Positions 9,504-20,915 are shown, counted from the first letter of the stretch. The stretch: DNA of 64,000 nucleotides from Stramonita haemastoma (GCA_030674155.1 CM060335.1:39601902-39665901); one strand, 5' to 3'. Made by a program: numbers and translations. Notes: generated by a model not told the origin, from the sequence alone.

Positions 9504-10022
9504 TCAATCCCACACGTTCAGACCGTCAGGGAAGTTGGTTCTGAGCTTGTGTCGCCAGAACTTTTCTCTGTGCTTGCGTGTCTGAGGATTTTCTTGTTTG
9601 ATTTGTTCTATGGCTGTACATGTGAGGTCTGCTAGGGTGTGGTGTGTGCTGTTGAAGTGTTGCGCTACCAGTGTGTTTTTCTGTGTTTTGATGTCTGATC
9701 TGTGGTGGTAGAATCTGTTTTGTAGTGTCTTGCCTGTCTCCCCTACATATTGTGTATTTTTGCATTTTCGACAATCTATAAGGTATATGATATTGGTTGA
9801 TTGGCATGTTAAGTGGTCTCTGATTGTGAACTGTTGTTGTGTGTGTATGCTGTGGAAGTGGTGTGTGATGTTGAGGTGGTTCTGGCAGATGGCACATTTT
9901 TTGGCGGCACACTTGAAACATCCTGGTGGTCTGGCGTCTTTGGGTGGTCGTAGAGCGGGGATTCTGGATGGCATCAGGAGTTTTTTCAAGCTCATACAGT
10001 TTCTTTCTCCCACAATAGGGGG
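9504..10022 (-). pseudogene. GIY-YIG endonuclease domain of a Penelope-like element, N-terminally truncated
   Basis: About 170 residues are open on minus to a stop at 9,504-9,506. Landmarks are a cysteine cluster CFKCAAKKCAIC, then NIIYLIDCRKCKNTQYVGET, the GIY-YIG signature in its Penelope form, then RFYHH and AQHF, and the end GLNVWD. In the family this domain nicks the target for integration. The RT that should precede it is missing and the open frame runs into flanking D sequence at its start, so it is a dead fragment. Domain identity is confident. Confidence 0.85.
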
Positions 10023-10079
10023 AATATTTATATTCACATTTTCTGCAATTCATCACATTTGTGCATATTTTATCCATTT

Positions 10080-10685
10080 ACTCAACTTGTGTATCTTCTA
10101 AATCTCCCACTAGATGTAAAATCTATCAGGGATACATCAATACACACACTATTTACTCCACTTGTATATCTTCTAAATCTCTCATTGGATGTAACATCTA
10201 TCAGGGATACATCAACACACACATTATTTACTCCACTTGTATATCTTTTAAATCTCCCAGTGGATGTAACATCTATCAGGGATACATCAACACACACATT
10301 ATTTACTTCACTTGTATATCTTCTAAATCTCCCAGTGGATGTAATATCTATCAGGGATACATCAACACACACACATTATTTACTCCACTTGTATATCTTT
10401 TAAATCTCCCAGTGCATGTAACATCTATCAGGGATACATCAACACACACATTATTTACTCCACTTGTATATCTTCTAAATCTCCCAGTGGATGTAATATC
10501 TATCAGGGATACATCAACACACACATTATTTACTCCACTTGTATATCTTCTAAATCTCCCACTGGATGTAACATCTATCAGGGATACATCAATACACACA
10601 TTATTTACTCCACTTGTATATCTTTTAAATCTCCCAGTGGATGTAACATCTATCAGGGATACATCAATACACACATTATCAGCCA
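10080..10685 (-). repeat. C 75-bp satellite, about 8 monomers (copy C2)
   Basis: A regular 75-bp ladder with one 2-bp insertion near 10,370 that shifts the frame, so the long sense frame breaks into two (10,082-10,372 and 10,351-10,734). This argues against selection for a protein. The last portion is the conserved leader with ACAGAATACTGCTATATCAA on plus. Confidence 0.9.
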
Positions 10686-10849
10686 GAAACACACAGAATA
10701 CTGCTATATCAAGACCATGTTGTGTTTTTTTCAATGGACATTTGAACAGATTTTATTATTTAAATCCTTATCTAAGATTTTGAAATAAAATGTAATGATG
10801 GTGACTTCCATACACACACATACACACTCAATTGTACTTCTTTTTTTTT

Positions 10850-11325
10850 TTCTTTTTTATATTTTTGGTGGGGCCTCCAACCACCTTTTCTTTTCCCCAT
10901 TTTTTTTTTATTTTCTTCTTCCCACATTTTGTTTCTTTTTTTCTGGGACCTCCAACCACCTTTTCTTTTCCCCACATTTTTCTCTTTTTTTCTGGGGCCC
11001 CCAACCACCTTTTCTTTTCCCACTTTTTTTTTTTTTCTGGGGCCTCCAACCAACTTTTCTTTTCCCCACATTTTTTTTTCTGGGGACCCAACCACCTTTT
11101 CTTTTCCCCACATTATTTTTTTTATTCTTTTTTTCTGGGGCCCCCAACCACCTTTTCTTTTCCCCACATTATTTATCTTTTTTTTTCTGGGGCCCCCAAC
11201 CACCTTTTCTTTTCCCCACATTCTTTTTTTTCTGGGGCCTCCAACCACCTTTTCTTTTCCCCACATTTTTTTTTAATTTCTTTTTTCTGGGGCCTCCAAC
11301 CACCTTTTCTTTTCCCCTTATTAGT
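10850..11325 (-). repeat. B minisatellite, about 9 units (copy B2)
   Basis: Same core as B1; several units carry a GGGGCCCCC rather than GGGGCCTCC junction on plus. Flanking links on both sides match other B arrays. Confidence 0.9.
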
Positions 11326-11680
11326 ATTTTTCCCACTTTTTCTTCTATTTTCATTTTCTGACATCCAATATTCATGTCACCTAAATAAACACTCATTCAA
11401 AACACACTAAGCAAAACAAAACTTCAAAGTGATGAAAATCTATTTGAATGTAAGTGCTTCTATTTATAGCTTTATGAGATTCAGCACTATGTAAACTCCA
11501 TACATTATTATTGTCCTGTACCAAACAGCAGGCTTATAAAAAAACATATACAACAAGATATCCACTCAAAATGAAGTTCAATAATTCAGACAGGAGCATT
11601 CTGTTTTGAAGAAGCATGTAGATCAGCAACTGTGGAGCTGGTTTTACAACAGAACCATGAGCGCTGCATAAAACACTGAA
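11326..11680 (-). other. H-to-B spacer
   Basis: Conserved spacer joining the H array directly to B in sense, with TATGCAGC, GTTGTAAAACCAGCT and TGTTTGGTACAGGAC landmarks on minus. Here H lacks an RT fragment, so this junction probably formed by deletion. No gene seen. Confidence 0.55.
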
Positions 11681-12030
11681 GACTGAAGTCCTGGTGATGA
11701 TGAAGACTGAAGTCCTGGTGATGATGAAGACTGAAGTCCTGGGGATGATGAAGACTGAAGTCCTGGGGATGATGAAGACTGAAGTCCTGGTGATGATGAA
11801 GACTGAAGTCCTGGTGATGATGAAGACTGAAGTCCTGGGGATGATGAAGACTGCAGTTCTGGTGATGAAGACTGCAGTTCTGGTGATGAAGACTGCAGTT
11901 CTGGTGATGACTGCAGTTCTGGTGATGATGAAGACTGCAGTTCTGGTGATGATGAAGACTGCAGTTCTGGTGATGAAGACTGCAGTTCTGGTGTTGCTGA
12001 AAGTTCTTGCAGTGATGAGATTCTGTCAAA
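11681..12030 (-). repeat. H 24-bp minisatellite (copy H2)
   Basis: About 14 units, sense CAGTCTTCATCATCACCAGG type, period 24 with 21-bp deletions of one triplet. Because 24 is divisible by three, the three sense frames give three different 8-residue repeats, for example SSSSPGLQ, all open. Its sense start follows GACAG before AATCTCATC. Confidence 0.88.
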
Positions 12031-12410
12031 TAAGCAAACAAGAATACATCATTATCTCAAAAGAGACAATTGGAGCACTTTATGAGCAAGGCAATTAAAA
12101 AGAAATGCATAAAATGACATCAAGAAAAAACACATCACCACAAAACCCTGCAGAGGATAACATAAATACATCCCAACTTCATGCAGTCGGACTTTCTTAC
12201 AACTCATTTTCACAATTTTCCTACATACATTTTCATTACAAGAAATCTCTTCAACTTGTTTAGAGAGAGTATTCAGAGTGTCAATTTAAAAATATTCAAG
12301 AGCAGTGTCATCAAAGTACTTCAATCAACAGGGGGTACCTTATTCAGTACAATTAGAGTTCTCTGTACAAAGAACTAACAGGAAAGGTGTCGGAACCATA
12401 CCTTGAAAGG
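12031..12410 (-). pseudogene. I-to-H spacer and RT fragment after I2
   Basis: On minus the I array ends CCTTTCAAGGTATGGTTCCG (motif B-like), followed within about 110 bases by a degraded GATGACACTGCTC motif C near 12,305. Frames are broken. Positions 12,031-12,290 are intron-like spacer with no other feature. Confidence 0.5.
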
Positions 12411-13395
12411 CTTTTCCAGTTCTGGTGATGTAGACATCGTTGGGATGAGAAAGTCCTTGCTGCAGTGATGAAGAAGTTTTGTGATGTCATCCTGGCAAAG
12501 ACAAAGTTCTTGCAGTGATGAAGAAGTCTTGTGATGTCATCCTGGCAAAGACAAAGTTCTTGTAGTACTGAAGAAGTCTTGTGATGTCATCCTGGCAAAG
12601 ACAAAGTTCTTGTAGTGCTGAAGAAGTCTTGTGATGTCATCCTGGCAAAGACAAAGTTCTTACAGTGATGAAGAAGTCTTGTAGTGATGAAGTAGTCTTG
12701 TAATGTCATCCTGGCAAAGACAAGTGATGAAGAAGACTTGTGATGTTATCCTGGCAAAGACAAAGTTCTTGCAGTGATGAAGAAGTCTTGTAGTACTGAA
12801 TAAGTCTTGTGATGTCATCCTGGCAAAGACAAAGTTCTTGCAGTGATGAAGAAGTCTTGTGATGTCATCCTGGCAAAGAAAAAGTTCTTGCAGTGATGAA
12901 GAAGTCTTGTGATGTCATCCTGGCAAAGACAAAGTTCTTGCAGTGATGGAGAAGTCTTGTAGTGATGAAGTAGTCTTGTAATGTCATCCTGGCAAAGACA
13001 AGTGATGAAGAAGACTTGTGATGTTATCCTGGCAAAGACAAAGTTCTTGCAGTGATGAAGAAGTCTTGTAGTACTGAATAAGTCTTGTGATGTCATCCTG
13101 GCAAAGACAAAGTTCTTGCAGTGATGAAGAAGTCTTGTGATGTCATCCTGGCAAAGACAAAGTTCTTGCAGTGATGAAGAAGTCTTGTGATGTCATCCTG
13201 GCAAAGACAAAGTTCTTGCAGTGATGAAGAAGTCTTGTGATGTCATCCTGGCAAAGACAAAGTTCTTGCAGTGATGAAGAAGTCTTGTAGTGATGAAGAA
13301 GTCTTGTGATGTTATCCTGGCAAGGACAAAGTTCTTGCAGTGATGAAGAAGTCCTTGCCATCAAGAAATTCTGGCAAAGATCCTGGCAATCACAC
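12411..13395 (-). repeat. I 50-bp minisatellite, largest copy (I2)
   Basis: About 19 units with exact 50-bp spacing in the 13,090-13,290 region. Sense units combine CCAGGATGACATCACAAGAC with TTCTTCATCACTGCAAGAAC and TTTGTCTTTG. A block of about 280 bp is itself duplicated (12,665-12,790 and 12,945-13,070 nearly identical), showing two levels of amplification. Sense start follows TTGCCAG. Confidence 0.9.
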
Positions 13396-13790
13396 AAACA
13401 GAAATACATTATTATATAAAAAAGACAAATCTGTGTAGGTGATGAACATACTATTAAAAAATAAATGAGTTAAAAAATATATCAAGAAAGAAATCATCCC
13501 AGAAAACAGTACAAAGCTTCACTAATGTGTCATGACCTTCATTCTATCCACTATCTGACGACATGGTTAAAAAAAATTTATTCTATCCACTATCTGACGA
13601 CATTATTTTTACAATTTTAATCTCTACATTTTCACACACCTCCCAAAATTTAGAATATACATACTGTAAATTCCCTAGAGCAGTATCATCACACAGCCTT
13701 AACACACAGTGCTAGTAGATCCAATACAGACTTAACGTTTGCACAAAAAATAAATACAATGGGTGACAGAACCATGCCTTGAAGGGAACA
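13396..13790 (-). pseudogene. G-to-I spacer and RT fragment after G2
   Basis: At 13,670-13,790 the minus strand carries LQGMVLSP-like sequence, then a frameshift, then a DDTAL-like block, as after every G array. The remainder is spacer, with a short direct duplication of TTCTATCCACTATCTGACGA at about 13,540-13,605. Confidence 0.55.
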
Positions 13791-14585
13791 AGTAAAGTTG
13801 ACTTCTGAAGTCCTGGTGATGATGAAGTCCTTGTGTTGATGAAGTCCTGGTGTTGGTGAAGTCCTGGTGTTGATGAAGTCCTGGTGTAGATGATGAAGTC
13901 CTGGTGTTGATGATGAAGTCCTGGTGTTGGTGAAGTGTTGATGAAGTCCTGGTGATGGTGAAGTCCTGGTGTTGATGAAGTGTTGATGAAGTCCTGGTCT
14001 TGATGAAGTCCTGGTGTTAATGAAGTGTTGATGAAGTCCTGGTGTTGATGAAGTCCTGGTGTTGATGAAGTGTTGATGAAGTGTTGATGAAGTCCTGGTG
14101 ATGATGAAGTCCTGGTGTTGATGAAGTCCTAATGTTGATGAAGTCCTGGTGTTGATGAAGTTCTGGTGTTGATGAAGTCCTGGTGCTGATGAAGTCCTAA
14201 TGTTGATGAAGTCCTGGTGCTGAAGTTCTGGTGATGATGAAGACTGAAGTCCTGGTGTTGATGAAGTCCTGGTGATGATGAAGTCCTGGTGTTGATGAAG
14301 TCCTGGTGTTGATGAAGTCCTGGTGTTGATGATGTCCTGGTGTTGATGAAGTGCTGGTGTTGATGAAGTCCTGATGTTGATGAAGTCCTGGTGTTGATGA
14401 AGTCCTGGTGTTGATGAAGTCCTGGTGTTGATGAGGTCCTGGTGTTGATGAAGTGCTGGTGTTGATGAAGTCCTGATGTTGATGAAGTCCTGGTGTTGAT
14501 GAAGTCTGGGGGATGATGTAGTTCAGGCAATGATGATGACTGAAGTCCAAGAGATGATAAAAGTTCTTGTGATGATGAGATTCTG
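13791..14585 (-). repeat. G 17-bp minisatellite (copy G2)
   Basis: About 45 units of the 17-bp repeat, some shortened to GTTGATGAAGT on plus. A 24-bp H-like unit (GAAGACTGAAGT on plus) occurs inside at about 14,240, evidence of exchange between G and H. The sense end is the usual AGAAGTCAACTTTACTTG lead into RT motif B. Confidence 0.9.
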
Positions 14586-14970
14586 CACAAAAAAAAAACA
14601 AATAAGAATACATTATCTCAAAAAAGAAAACAGGAGCAGCTTCTAAGCAAGGCCATCAAAAAGAAATGAATACAATGGCATCACGAAGAAATCAATCATC
14701 ACAGAACATTGTACAGTATCAACATTAATATATACTGACTTCATGCAGTCTACTATCTCCCTACATATTTCTACAATTTTATTCAGTCAATTTCTATCTA
14801 TATGGGACACTTTTCTTTACATTTCTATATATAGAAAGTTCAACTTCTTCAGAATATACGCAACATCGATTTTATTAACCTCCAAGAGCAGTGTTATCAA
14901 GCTACTTCAGTGTGGTATCAGATCCAGTACTGTTTAAACTGCATTAAAAATGAAGATGGTAGAACCATAC
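14586..14970 (-). pseudogene. J-to-G spacer and RT fragment after J2
   Basis: The minus strand after J2 shows GTATGGTTCTACC and then GATAACACTGCTCTTGGAGG at about 14,880-14,900, a motif C with its DD codons altered. Frames are disrupted. The rest is conserved spacer. Confidence 0.5.
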
Positions 14971-15143
14971 CTTGCAGGGAGCAATTAAAGTCCACTTTTC
15001 AAGACCTGCTGATGTTGAAGAGTGTCCATTCTGATGATATTCAAGTCTTCGTGATGATGAAGACTGAAGTCCTGGCAAGGAAAACTGAAGTCCTGGGCAT
15101 GATCACATTTAGGCGATGGTGAAGTTTTGGTGATGATAAATTT
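14971..15143 (-). repeat. J cassette, 173 bp, exon-like (copy J2)
   Basis: Same borders and exact length as J1. Sense internal block CCAGGACTTCAGTTTTCC resembles single G/H units, so J may be the unarrayed ancestor of those arrays. Confidence 0.6.
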
Positions 15144-15465
15144 CTGTTCAAGACACAAAAAGGAATAGATCATTATCTCAAAAGAGAAACTGGACTAGCT
15201 CATGAGCAAGATAAAATTCTGTAAAGAAATCAGGGTTTTTTTTTACAAATCCAAAACGAATCAAATCATCACAGAACACGGTATAACATTAATGCATCAC
15301 GACTTCATGCAGACTACTTTTGAATTACATTCTGCAAAATTTTAGTCAGAACATTTAAGAAGGATGGTGGTATCAAATCCAATACAATTAAATCATGTAT
15401 ATATATAAAAAATGAAGAGCATGAGTGACAGAACCATACCTTGAAGGGAACCAATGAATGTGGAC
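15144..15465 (-). pseudogene. F-to-J spacer and RT fragment after F3, SINE 4 deleted
   Basis: The minus strand after F3 has TTCCCTTCAAGGTATGGTTC and about 100 bases of RT-like sequence. Compared with copy 2, about 560 bp including SINE 4 and the DDTA block are missing, with the break at a shared GGTGGTA (about 15,365). This is a deletion at microhomology. Confidence 0.6.
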
Positions 15466-16040
15466 TTCAGTCCTGGCAATACAGAAGTCTGTGTAGAGAT
15501 AACAAATCCTTGCAGAGATGAGATTCTTGAAGCAATAAAAAAAGTGTAATGATGAAGCCCTTGAAATGAAGAAGTCCTTGCAGTGATGAAGAAGTCCTTT
15601 CAGCAATGAAGAAGTCCCTTCCGCAATGACGAAGTTCTTGTGGCAATGAAGAAGTCTTTGTGATGATGACGAAATCCGTGTGGTGAGGAAGAGGTCTTTG
15701 TGATGATGAAGATGTCATTGTGGCAATGAAAAAGTCTTTTCAGCAATGAAGAAGTCCTTGTGGCAATGAAGACGTCCTTGCAGAGATAAAGAAGTCCTTT
15801 CAGCAATGAAGAAGTCCTTGTGGTGATGAAGAAATCCTTGCAGAGATGAAGAAGTCCTTGCAGAGATGAAGAAGTCCTTGTAGTGATGAAGAAGTCCTTG
15901 TGGCGATGAAGAAATCTTTGCAGAGATGAAGAACTCTTCCAGCGACATAGAAGTCCTTGCAGCAATTAACAAGGCTGCAGTGATGAATGAGTCCTTGCAA
16001 TCATGAAGAAATCCTTGCAGCAAATAAGTCCTCACAGCAA
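15466..16040 (-). repeat. F 20-bp minisatellite (copy F3)
   Basis: About 28 units with more variation than F2 (TGCAGAGATGAAGAAGTCCT and CAGCAATGAAGAAGTCCTT on plus). The sense 5' border matches F1 and F2. Confidence 0.88.
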
Positions 16041-16244
16041 TAAACACCTGAATTTCTTAGCTGACGTAAAATCTGTCAGTAATAGATCAATACACAGATT
16101 CCTAGCCAGAAACGTCAACTGCACGGCCATTGCAAGACCCTGATTTTTTTTTCAGAGGACAAGTTATCATACTTCTGATCTGAAATACGAATTTCAAACT
16201 CCATACAAATGTACAATGGCAACTGAAACACACTGAATCAGACA
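16041..16244 (-). other. E-to-F spacer with motif A-like segment (copy 3)
   Basis: Near-identical to 7,686-7,889. The frame is interrupted by substitutions and a length change in the A run. No other feature. Confidence 0.4.
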
Positions 16245-16495
16245 CTTTTTGTGAGGCCTCCAACCTCCTATTTTTTCCCATATTTTCTCTTTCTCTTTTT
16301 TCTATATTTTTAATAAATGTTTTTATCTGTGCGGCCTCCAACCACCTTTTCTTATCCCCGTTTTTTGGTTTTGGTTTTGGTTTTTTTTTTGCTTTGTTGT
16401 GTTTTTTCTTCTTTTTATGTGTGGGGCCTCCAACCACCTTTTCTTTTCCCCATTCATTTTTTTTTTTTTGGTGGGTTGTCCAATCTCCTCTTTTC
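16245..16495 (-). repeat. E minisatellite (copy E3)
   Basis: About three units with the GGTTGGAGGCCCC core on minus; shorter than E2. Confidence 0.78.
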
Positions 16496-17040
16496 CTACT
16501 TTCTAGTTTCAGATTCTCATATCCACGTTTCTGTCACCTACTTACACACTCATTCAAAAAGAAATAAGAAAAAAAACTGTCGAACAAAGTGATGTACTAA
16601 GTAACAGGATTCAAAATAAAAATACAAAACACAAAAATTCAGTCTGATCAAAATGCCTAATAAAGCACCTGCTACTTAGGTCACTGCTTTTCCACTAAAA
16701 ACATCGCACATACAAGTAATGGTAATTTTAAAGTTATATTACAAAATCATACAAATACTAAAACTTTGGCGCTGCATCAAAAATTACAATTATCCAGCCC
16801 AGGCTATCAAAACCAAGGGTTGTTTTAAATTACAATTTTTTTTTTTAAAGAAGTTGATGGTATGAAAAAAAATCATTATCTACCCCTTCCTTAGTAAAAA
16901 TGAAACAAAATAAAACAAAAACAAAAACAGAAATGCATTACATGCACACAAAGACAAACATCTGCTACTCACAACACATTTTACACGTTACAATATTTAT
17001 ATTCACATTTTCTGCAATTCATCACATTTGTGCATATTTT
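16496..17040 (-). other. D spacer (copy D3), uninterrupted
   Basis: The intact equivalent of the Penelope-split D2, including the single AATATTTATA at about 16,992. SINE target empty. No gene seen. Confidence 0.65.
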
Positions 17041-17195
17041 ATCCATTTACTCAACTTGTGTATCTTCTAAATCTCCCAGTGGATGTAACATCTATCAGGG
17101 ATACATCAATACACACATTATCTACTCCACTTGTATATCTTCTAAATCTCCCACTGGATGTAACATCTATCAGGGATACATCAATACACACATTA
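17041..17195 (-). repeat. C satellite, 2 monomers (copy C3a)
   Basis: Only two 75-bp monomers compared with eight in C2. Followed by the conserved 150-bp link. Confidence 0.88.
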
Positions 17196-17344
17196 TCAGC
17201 CAGCAACACACAGAATACTGCTATATCAATATCATGTTGTGTTTTTTTCAATGGACATATAAACAGATTTTATTATTTAAGTCGTTATCTAAGACTTTGA
17301 AATAAAACGTTATAATGGTGACTTCCACACACACACACTTAAGT

Positions 17345-17880
17345 GTACTTTTTTTTTTCTTCTTTTCTTTCCTTTTTTTTTGGGTGGGGCCTCCAACCAC
17401 CTTTTCTTTTCCCCACATTATTTTCTTTTTTATAGGGGCCTCCAACCACCTTTTCTTTTCCCCACATTTTTTTCTTTTTTCTGGGGCCCCCAACCACCTT
17501 TTCTTTTCCCCACTTTTTTCTGGGGCCTCCAACCACCTTTTCTTTTCCCCACATTATTTTCTTTTTTTCTGGGGCCTCCAACCACCTTTTCTTTTCCCCA
17601 CATTATTTTCTTTTTTTCTGGGGCCCCCAACCACCTTTTCTTTTCCCCACATTTTTTTTTTCCTGGGGCCCCCAACCACCTTTTCTTTTCCCCATATTAT
17701 TTTTTTTATTCTTTTTTTCTGGGGCCCCCAACCGTCTTTTCTTTTCCCCACATTATTTTTTTTCTTTTTTTCTGGGGCGTCCAACCGCCTTTTCTTTTCC
17801 CCACATATTTTTTTTTTTTTTTTCTCAGGCCCCCAACCACCTTTTCTTTTCCCCTTATTGGTGGGTCCTCCATTCTCTTC
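17345..17880 (-). repeat. B minisatellite, about 11 units (copy B3a)
   Basis: Standard B units. Followed, in plus order, by a second C and a second B array, so this unit carries a local B-C duplication. Confidence 0.9.
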
Positions 17881-17975
17881 TTTTCCCCCCTTTTTTTCTT
17901 CTATTTTTATTTTCTGACATCCAATATTCATGTCACCTAAATAAATATTCAAAACACATTAAAAGAAACCCAAAA

Positions 17976-18105
17976 CTTCAGTGGATGTAACGTCTATCAG
18001 GGATACATCAATACACACATTATTTATTCCACTTGTATATCTTCTAAATCTCCCAGTGGATGTAACATCTGTCAGGGATACATCAATACACACATTATCA
18101 GCCAG
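17976..18105 (-). repeat. C satellite, about 1.7 monomers (copy C3b)
   Basis: A short C remnant between two B arrays. The left edge starts inside a monomer straight after an A-module fragment (AACCCAAAACTTCA), a likely recombination junction. Confidence 0.85.
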
Positions 18106-18249
18106 CAACACAGAGAATACTGCTATATCAAGACCATGTTGTTTTTTTCAATGGACATTTGAACAGACTTCATGATTTAAGCCGTTATCTAAGACTTTGA
18201 AATAAAACATAATAATGGTGACTTCCACATACACACACACTCAAATGTA

Positions 18250-19180
18250 CTTCTTTTTTTTTCTTTTCTTTCCTTTTTTTTTGGGTGGGGCCTCCAACCA
18301 CCTTTCCTTTTCCCCACATTTTTTTCTTCTTTTTTTTCTGGGGCCTCCAACCATCTTTTCTTTTCCCCACATTATTTTCTTTTTTCTGGGGCCCCCAACC
18401 ACCTTTTCTTTTCCCCACTTTTTTCTGAAGCCTCCAACCACCTTTTCTTTTCCCCACATTATATTTCTTTCTTTTTCTTGGGTGGGGCCTCCAACCACTT
18501 TTTCTTTTTCCCACATTATTTTCTTTTTTTCTGGGGCCTCCAACCACCTTTTCTTTTCCCACATTTTTTTTCCTGGGGCCCCCAACCACCTTTTCTTTTC
18601 CCCACATTATTTTTTTATTCTTTTTTTCTGGGGCCTCCAACCACCTTTTCTTTTCCCCACATTTTTTTTTTATTCTTTTTTTCTGGGGCCTCCAACCACC
18701 TTTTCTTTTCCCCACATTTTTTTGTCTTTTTTTTCTGGGGCCTCCAACCACCTTTTCTTTTCCCCACATTATTTTTTCTTTTTTTTCTGGGGCCTCCAAC
18801 CACCTTTTCTTTTCCCCACAACATTTTTTTTTTCTGGGGCCTCCAACCACCTTTTCTTTTCCCCACATTATTTTTTCTTTTTTTTCTGGGGCCTCCAACC
18901 ACCTTTTTTTTTCCCCACAACATTTTTTTTTTCTGGGGCCTCCAACCACCTTTTCTTTTCCCCACATTTTTCTCTGGGGCCTCCAACCACCTTTTCTTTT
19001 CTCCACATTATTTTTTTCTTTTTTTCTGGGGCCTCCAACCACCTTTTCTTTTCCCCATATTATTTTTTTTATTATTTTTTTCTGGGGCCCCCAACCACCT
19101 TTTCTTTTCCCCACTTTATTTTTTCCTTTTTTTCTGGGCCCCCAACCACCTTTTCTTTTCCCCTTATTGGTGGGTCCTCC
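18250..19180 (-). repeat. B minisatellite, about 18 units, largest copy (B3b)
   Basis: Longest B array in the window. Two adjacent double units of about 100 bp (18,760-18,930) are near-identical, including the unusual CCCCACAACATTTTTT spacer, so expansion is recent. An apparent 348-residue minus frame and 337-residue plus frame cross it; both are low-complexity artefacts. Confidence 0.9.
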
Positions 19181-19618
19181 ATTCTCTTCTTCTTTCCCTT
19201 TTTTTTTTCTTCTATTTTCATTTTCTGACATCCAATATTCATGTCACCTAAATAAACACTTATTCAAAACACACTAAAAAAAAAAAAAAAAAAAAACACC
19301 CAAAAATTCAAAGTGATGAAAAATTATTTGAATGCAAGTGCTTATATTTATAGCTTTATGAGATTCAGCACTATGTAAACTCCATACATTATTATTGTCC
19401 TGTACCAAACAGCAGGCTTACAAAAAACATACAACAAAATATCCACTCAACATGAAGTTCAATCATTAAGACAGGAGCATTCTGTTTTGAAGAAGCAAGC
19501 AGATCAGTAACTATTGAGCTGGTTTTACAACAGAACCATGAGTGTTGCGTAAAACATGTCGTGGCAACATATCCATGACAATCCATGACATCCAATATTC
19601 AGTGCATAGATTGGCTTG

Positions 19619-19619
<1 letters not shown>
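19181..19619 (-). other. A spacer with poly(A) (copy A2)
   Basis: Near-identical to 2,637-3,077, with an A run at 19,275-19,296. No gene seen. Confidence 0.55.
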
Positions 19620-19649
<30 letters not shown>

Positions 19650-19668
19650 CACACACACACACACACAC
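19620..19668. repeat. (CA)n microsatellite
   Basis: About 24 CA repeats with one ACCACA interruption; same position as 3,078. Confidence 0.95.
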
Positions 19669-20179
19669 TGAAAATCATACAGTATGTACTGGTTAACTGC
19701 CAATTCTACACCAAAGCATAACCAAAAATTCATTCTGGTTTGACATCTGTGTTGCAGTCAAATCTGCCATGGCTTTATCAGTCCTAAGGTCACAGCATGG
19801 ATTTGCTCTTCACACATTTCATTAGGTTGGTTCAACATGATTTTGATGAAAGTATCAATAACGGCAAATCAGTTTCACTCAAATAGCACAAAACCTTTAA
19901 AACAGAAAATCAGTCTGAACAAAACGACAAAAAAGCACTAGCTACCAGCGGTAGCTGCTTTTCCACTTGAAACATCATACACACAAGTGTCTGTAATTGT
20001 AAGGCTACACTACAAAGTCACACAAACAAGCACTACAACCTTGGTGCTGCTTATACAAATTACAAATATCCAGTCTAACCTGTGAATTACAAACGTTGAA
20101 AGGACATTTCAACAATAATGAATATTTACAATAAAATATATAATTTTAAAACTCACTGTACAGCAGTAAAGCCCAGTAC

Positions 20180-20301
20180 TAAACTCCACTCCCCCAAAAG
20201 TCCTTTGGATGAGACTAGAAACTGAGGTCCTATGTGTGATCGCAAATGTAAAAACTGGTACAACTTTCAGAATAGGCCACTGTGTGCCAGTAGGAACATA
20301 T

Positions 20302-20302
<1 letters not shown>
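20180..20302 (+). mobile_element. SINE family 3, body fragment (A2 copy)
   Basis: Paralogue of 3,640-3,785, ending at AGGCCACTGTGTGCC. The interval 19,669-20,179 is shared A spacer without other features. Confidence 0.6.

Positions 20303-20363
<61 letters not shown>
20303..20363. repeat. (CA)n microsatellite replacing a C-rich tract
   Basis: About 30 CA repeats directly after the SINE body. The paralogous site at 3,768-3,790 has only CCCCCCCTCTCCCCCTC and a short CACACACA, so this run expanded in one copy. Confidence 0.95.
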
Positions 20364-20366
<3 letters not shown>

Positions 20367-20497
20367 GAACACCTCTTTCCCTCATTTGCATATACCTGAA
20401 TAAATATCCTACCCCTTTCTCCAAAATAGTCACTTTTCTCAAATGTAACCCTTCCCAATACCTCTTTATTGGTTTCAGGAGTCTGGACAGAGAAGAG

Positions 20498-20678
20498 ACC
20501 ATTGTGTCCATGTACCATTGCATCCATCTGCCAGTGTGTTTACATGCAGGGTAGGGGTCAGGGTAAGTGTAAACAGTGTCAGGTTAGGGTTAAGGTTAGT
20601 AGCTAGGACTGGGCCTGTCATTTTGTATGTATGCATGAATAAATGCAGGTGGACACAACAGCATGTGGACACTATGGT
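20498..20678. mobile_element. Inverted-end element (MITE-like), copy 2
   Basis: Same length and context as 3,922-4,102, so it was duplicated with the A module. Interior GGGTTAGGGTTAAGG-like runs are not a telomere array. Confidence 0.6.
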
Positions 20679-20739
20679 ATTTAGTTTTTTTTCTTTTAAT
20701 CACAAATTGCTCTTCCTGTCAAAAGCAGAGGGTAGTTCT

Positions 20740-20915
20740 AAGACTTTTTTTACCCCAATGCCAAAAACAGGTTCCAAGGCTTTTTGCTTTTTACGCAATG
20801 CCAAAAACAGGTTCCAAGGATTTTTGCATTTTACGCAATGCCAAAAACAGGTTCCAAGGATTTTTGCATTTTACCCCAATGCCAAAAACAGGCCATCGCC
20901 AAAAAAAGGTTCTAA
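20740..20915. repeat. Short tandem repeat, GCCAAAAACAGGTTCCAAGG type, about 4 units
   Basis: Units of about 43 bp; only about two in the A1 paralogue. Confidence 0.8.

Larger units (their letters stand above)
8857..10022 (-). mobile_element. Penelope-like retroelement, 5'-truncated, with 10-bp target duplication
   Basis: The insertion splits D2. AATATTTATA is present on both sides (8,847-8,856 and 10,023-10,032) and once in the uninterrupted copy at about 16,992. Reading on minus, a GIY-YIG domain comes first, then a 3' region with TC/CA microsatellites, then a CCTGAAGAAGG motif near the 3' end. The RT domain is absent. It inserted after this unit formed. Confidence 0.85.

Noticed and set aside
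18185..19231. Open frames of about 340 residues on both strands
   Set aside because: They cross a B minisatellite of nearly pure purine/pyrimidine content. Both strands and several frames are open, and residues mirror the repeat (KKRWLEAP, PPTTFSFP). Composition artefact.
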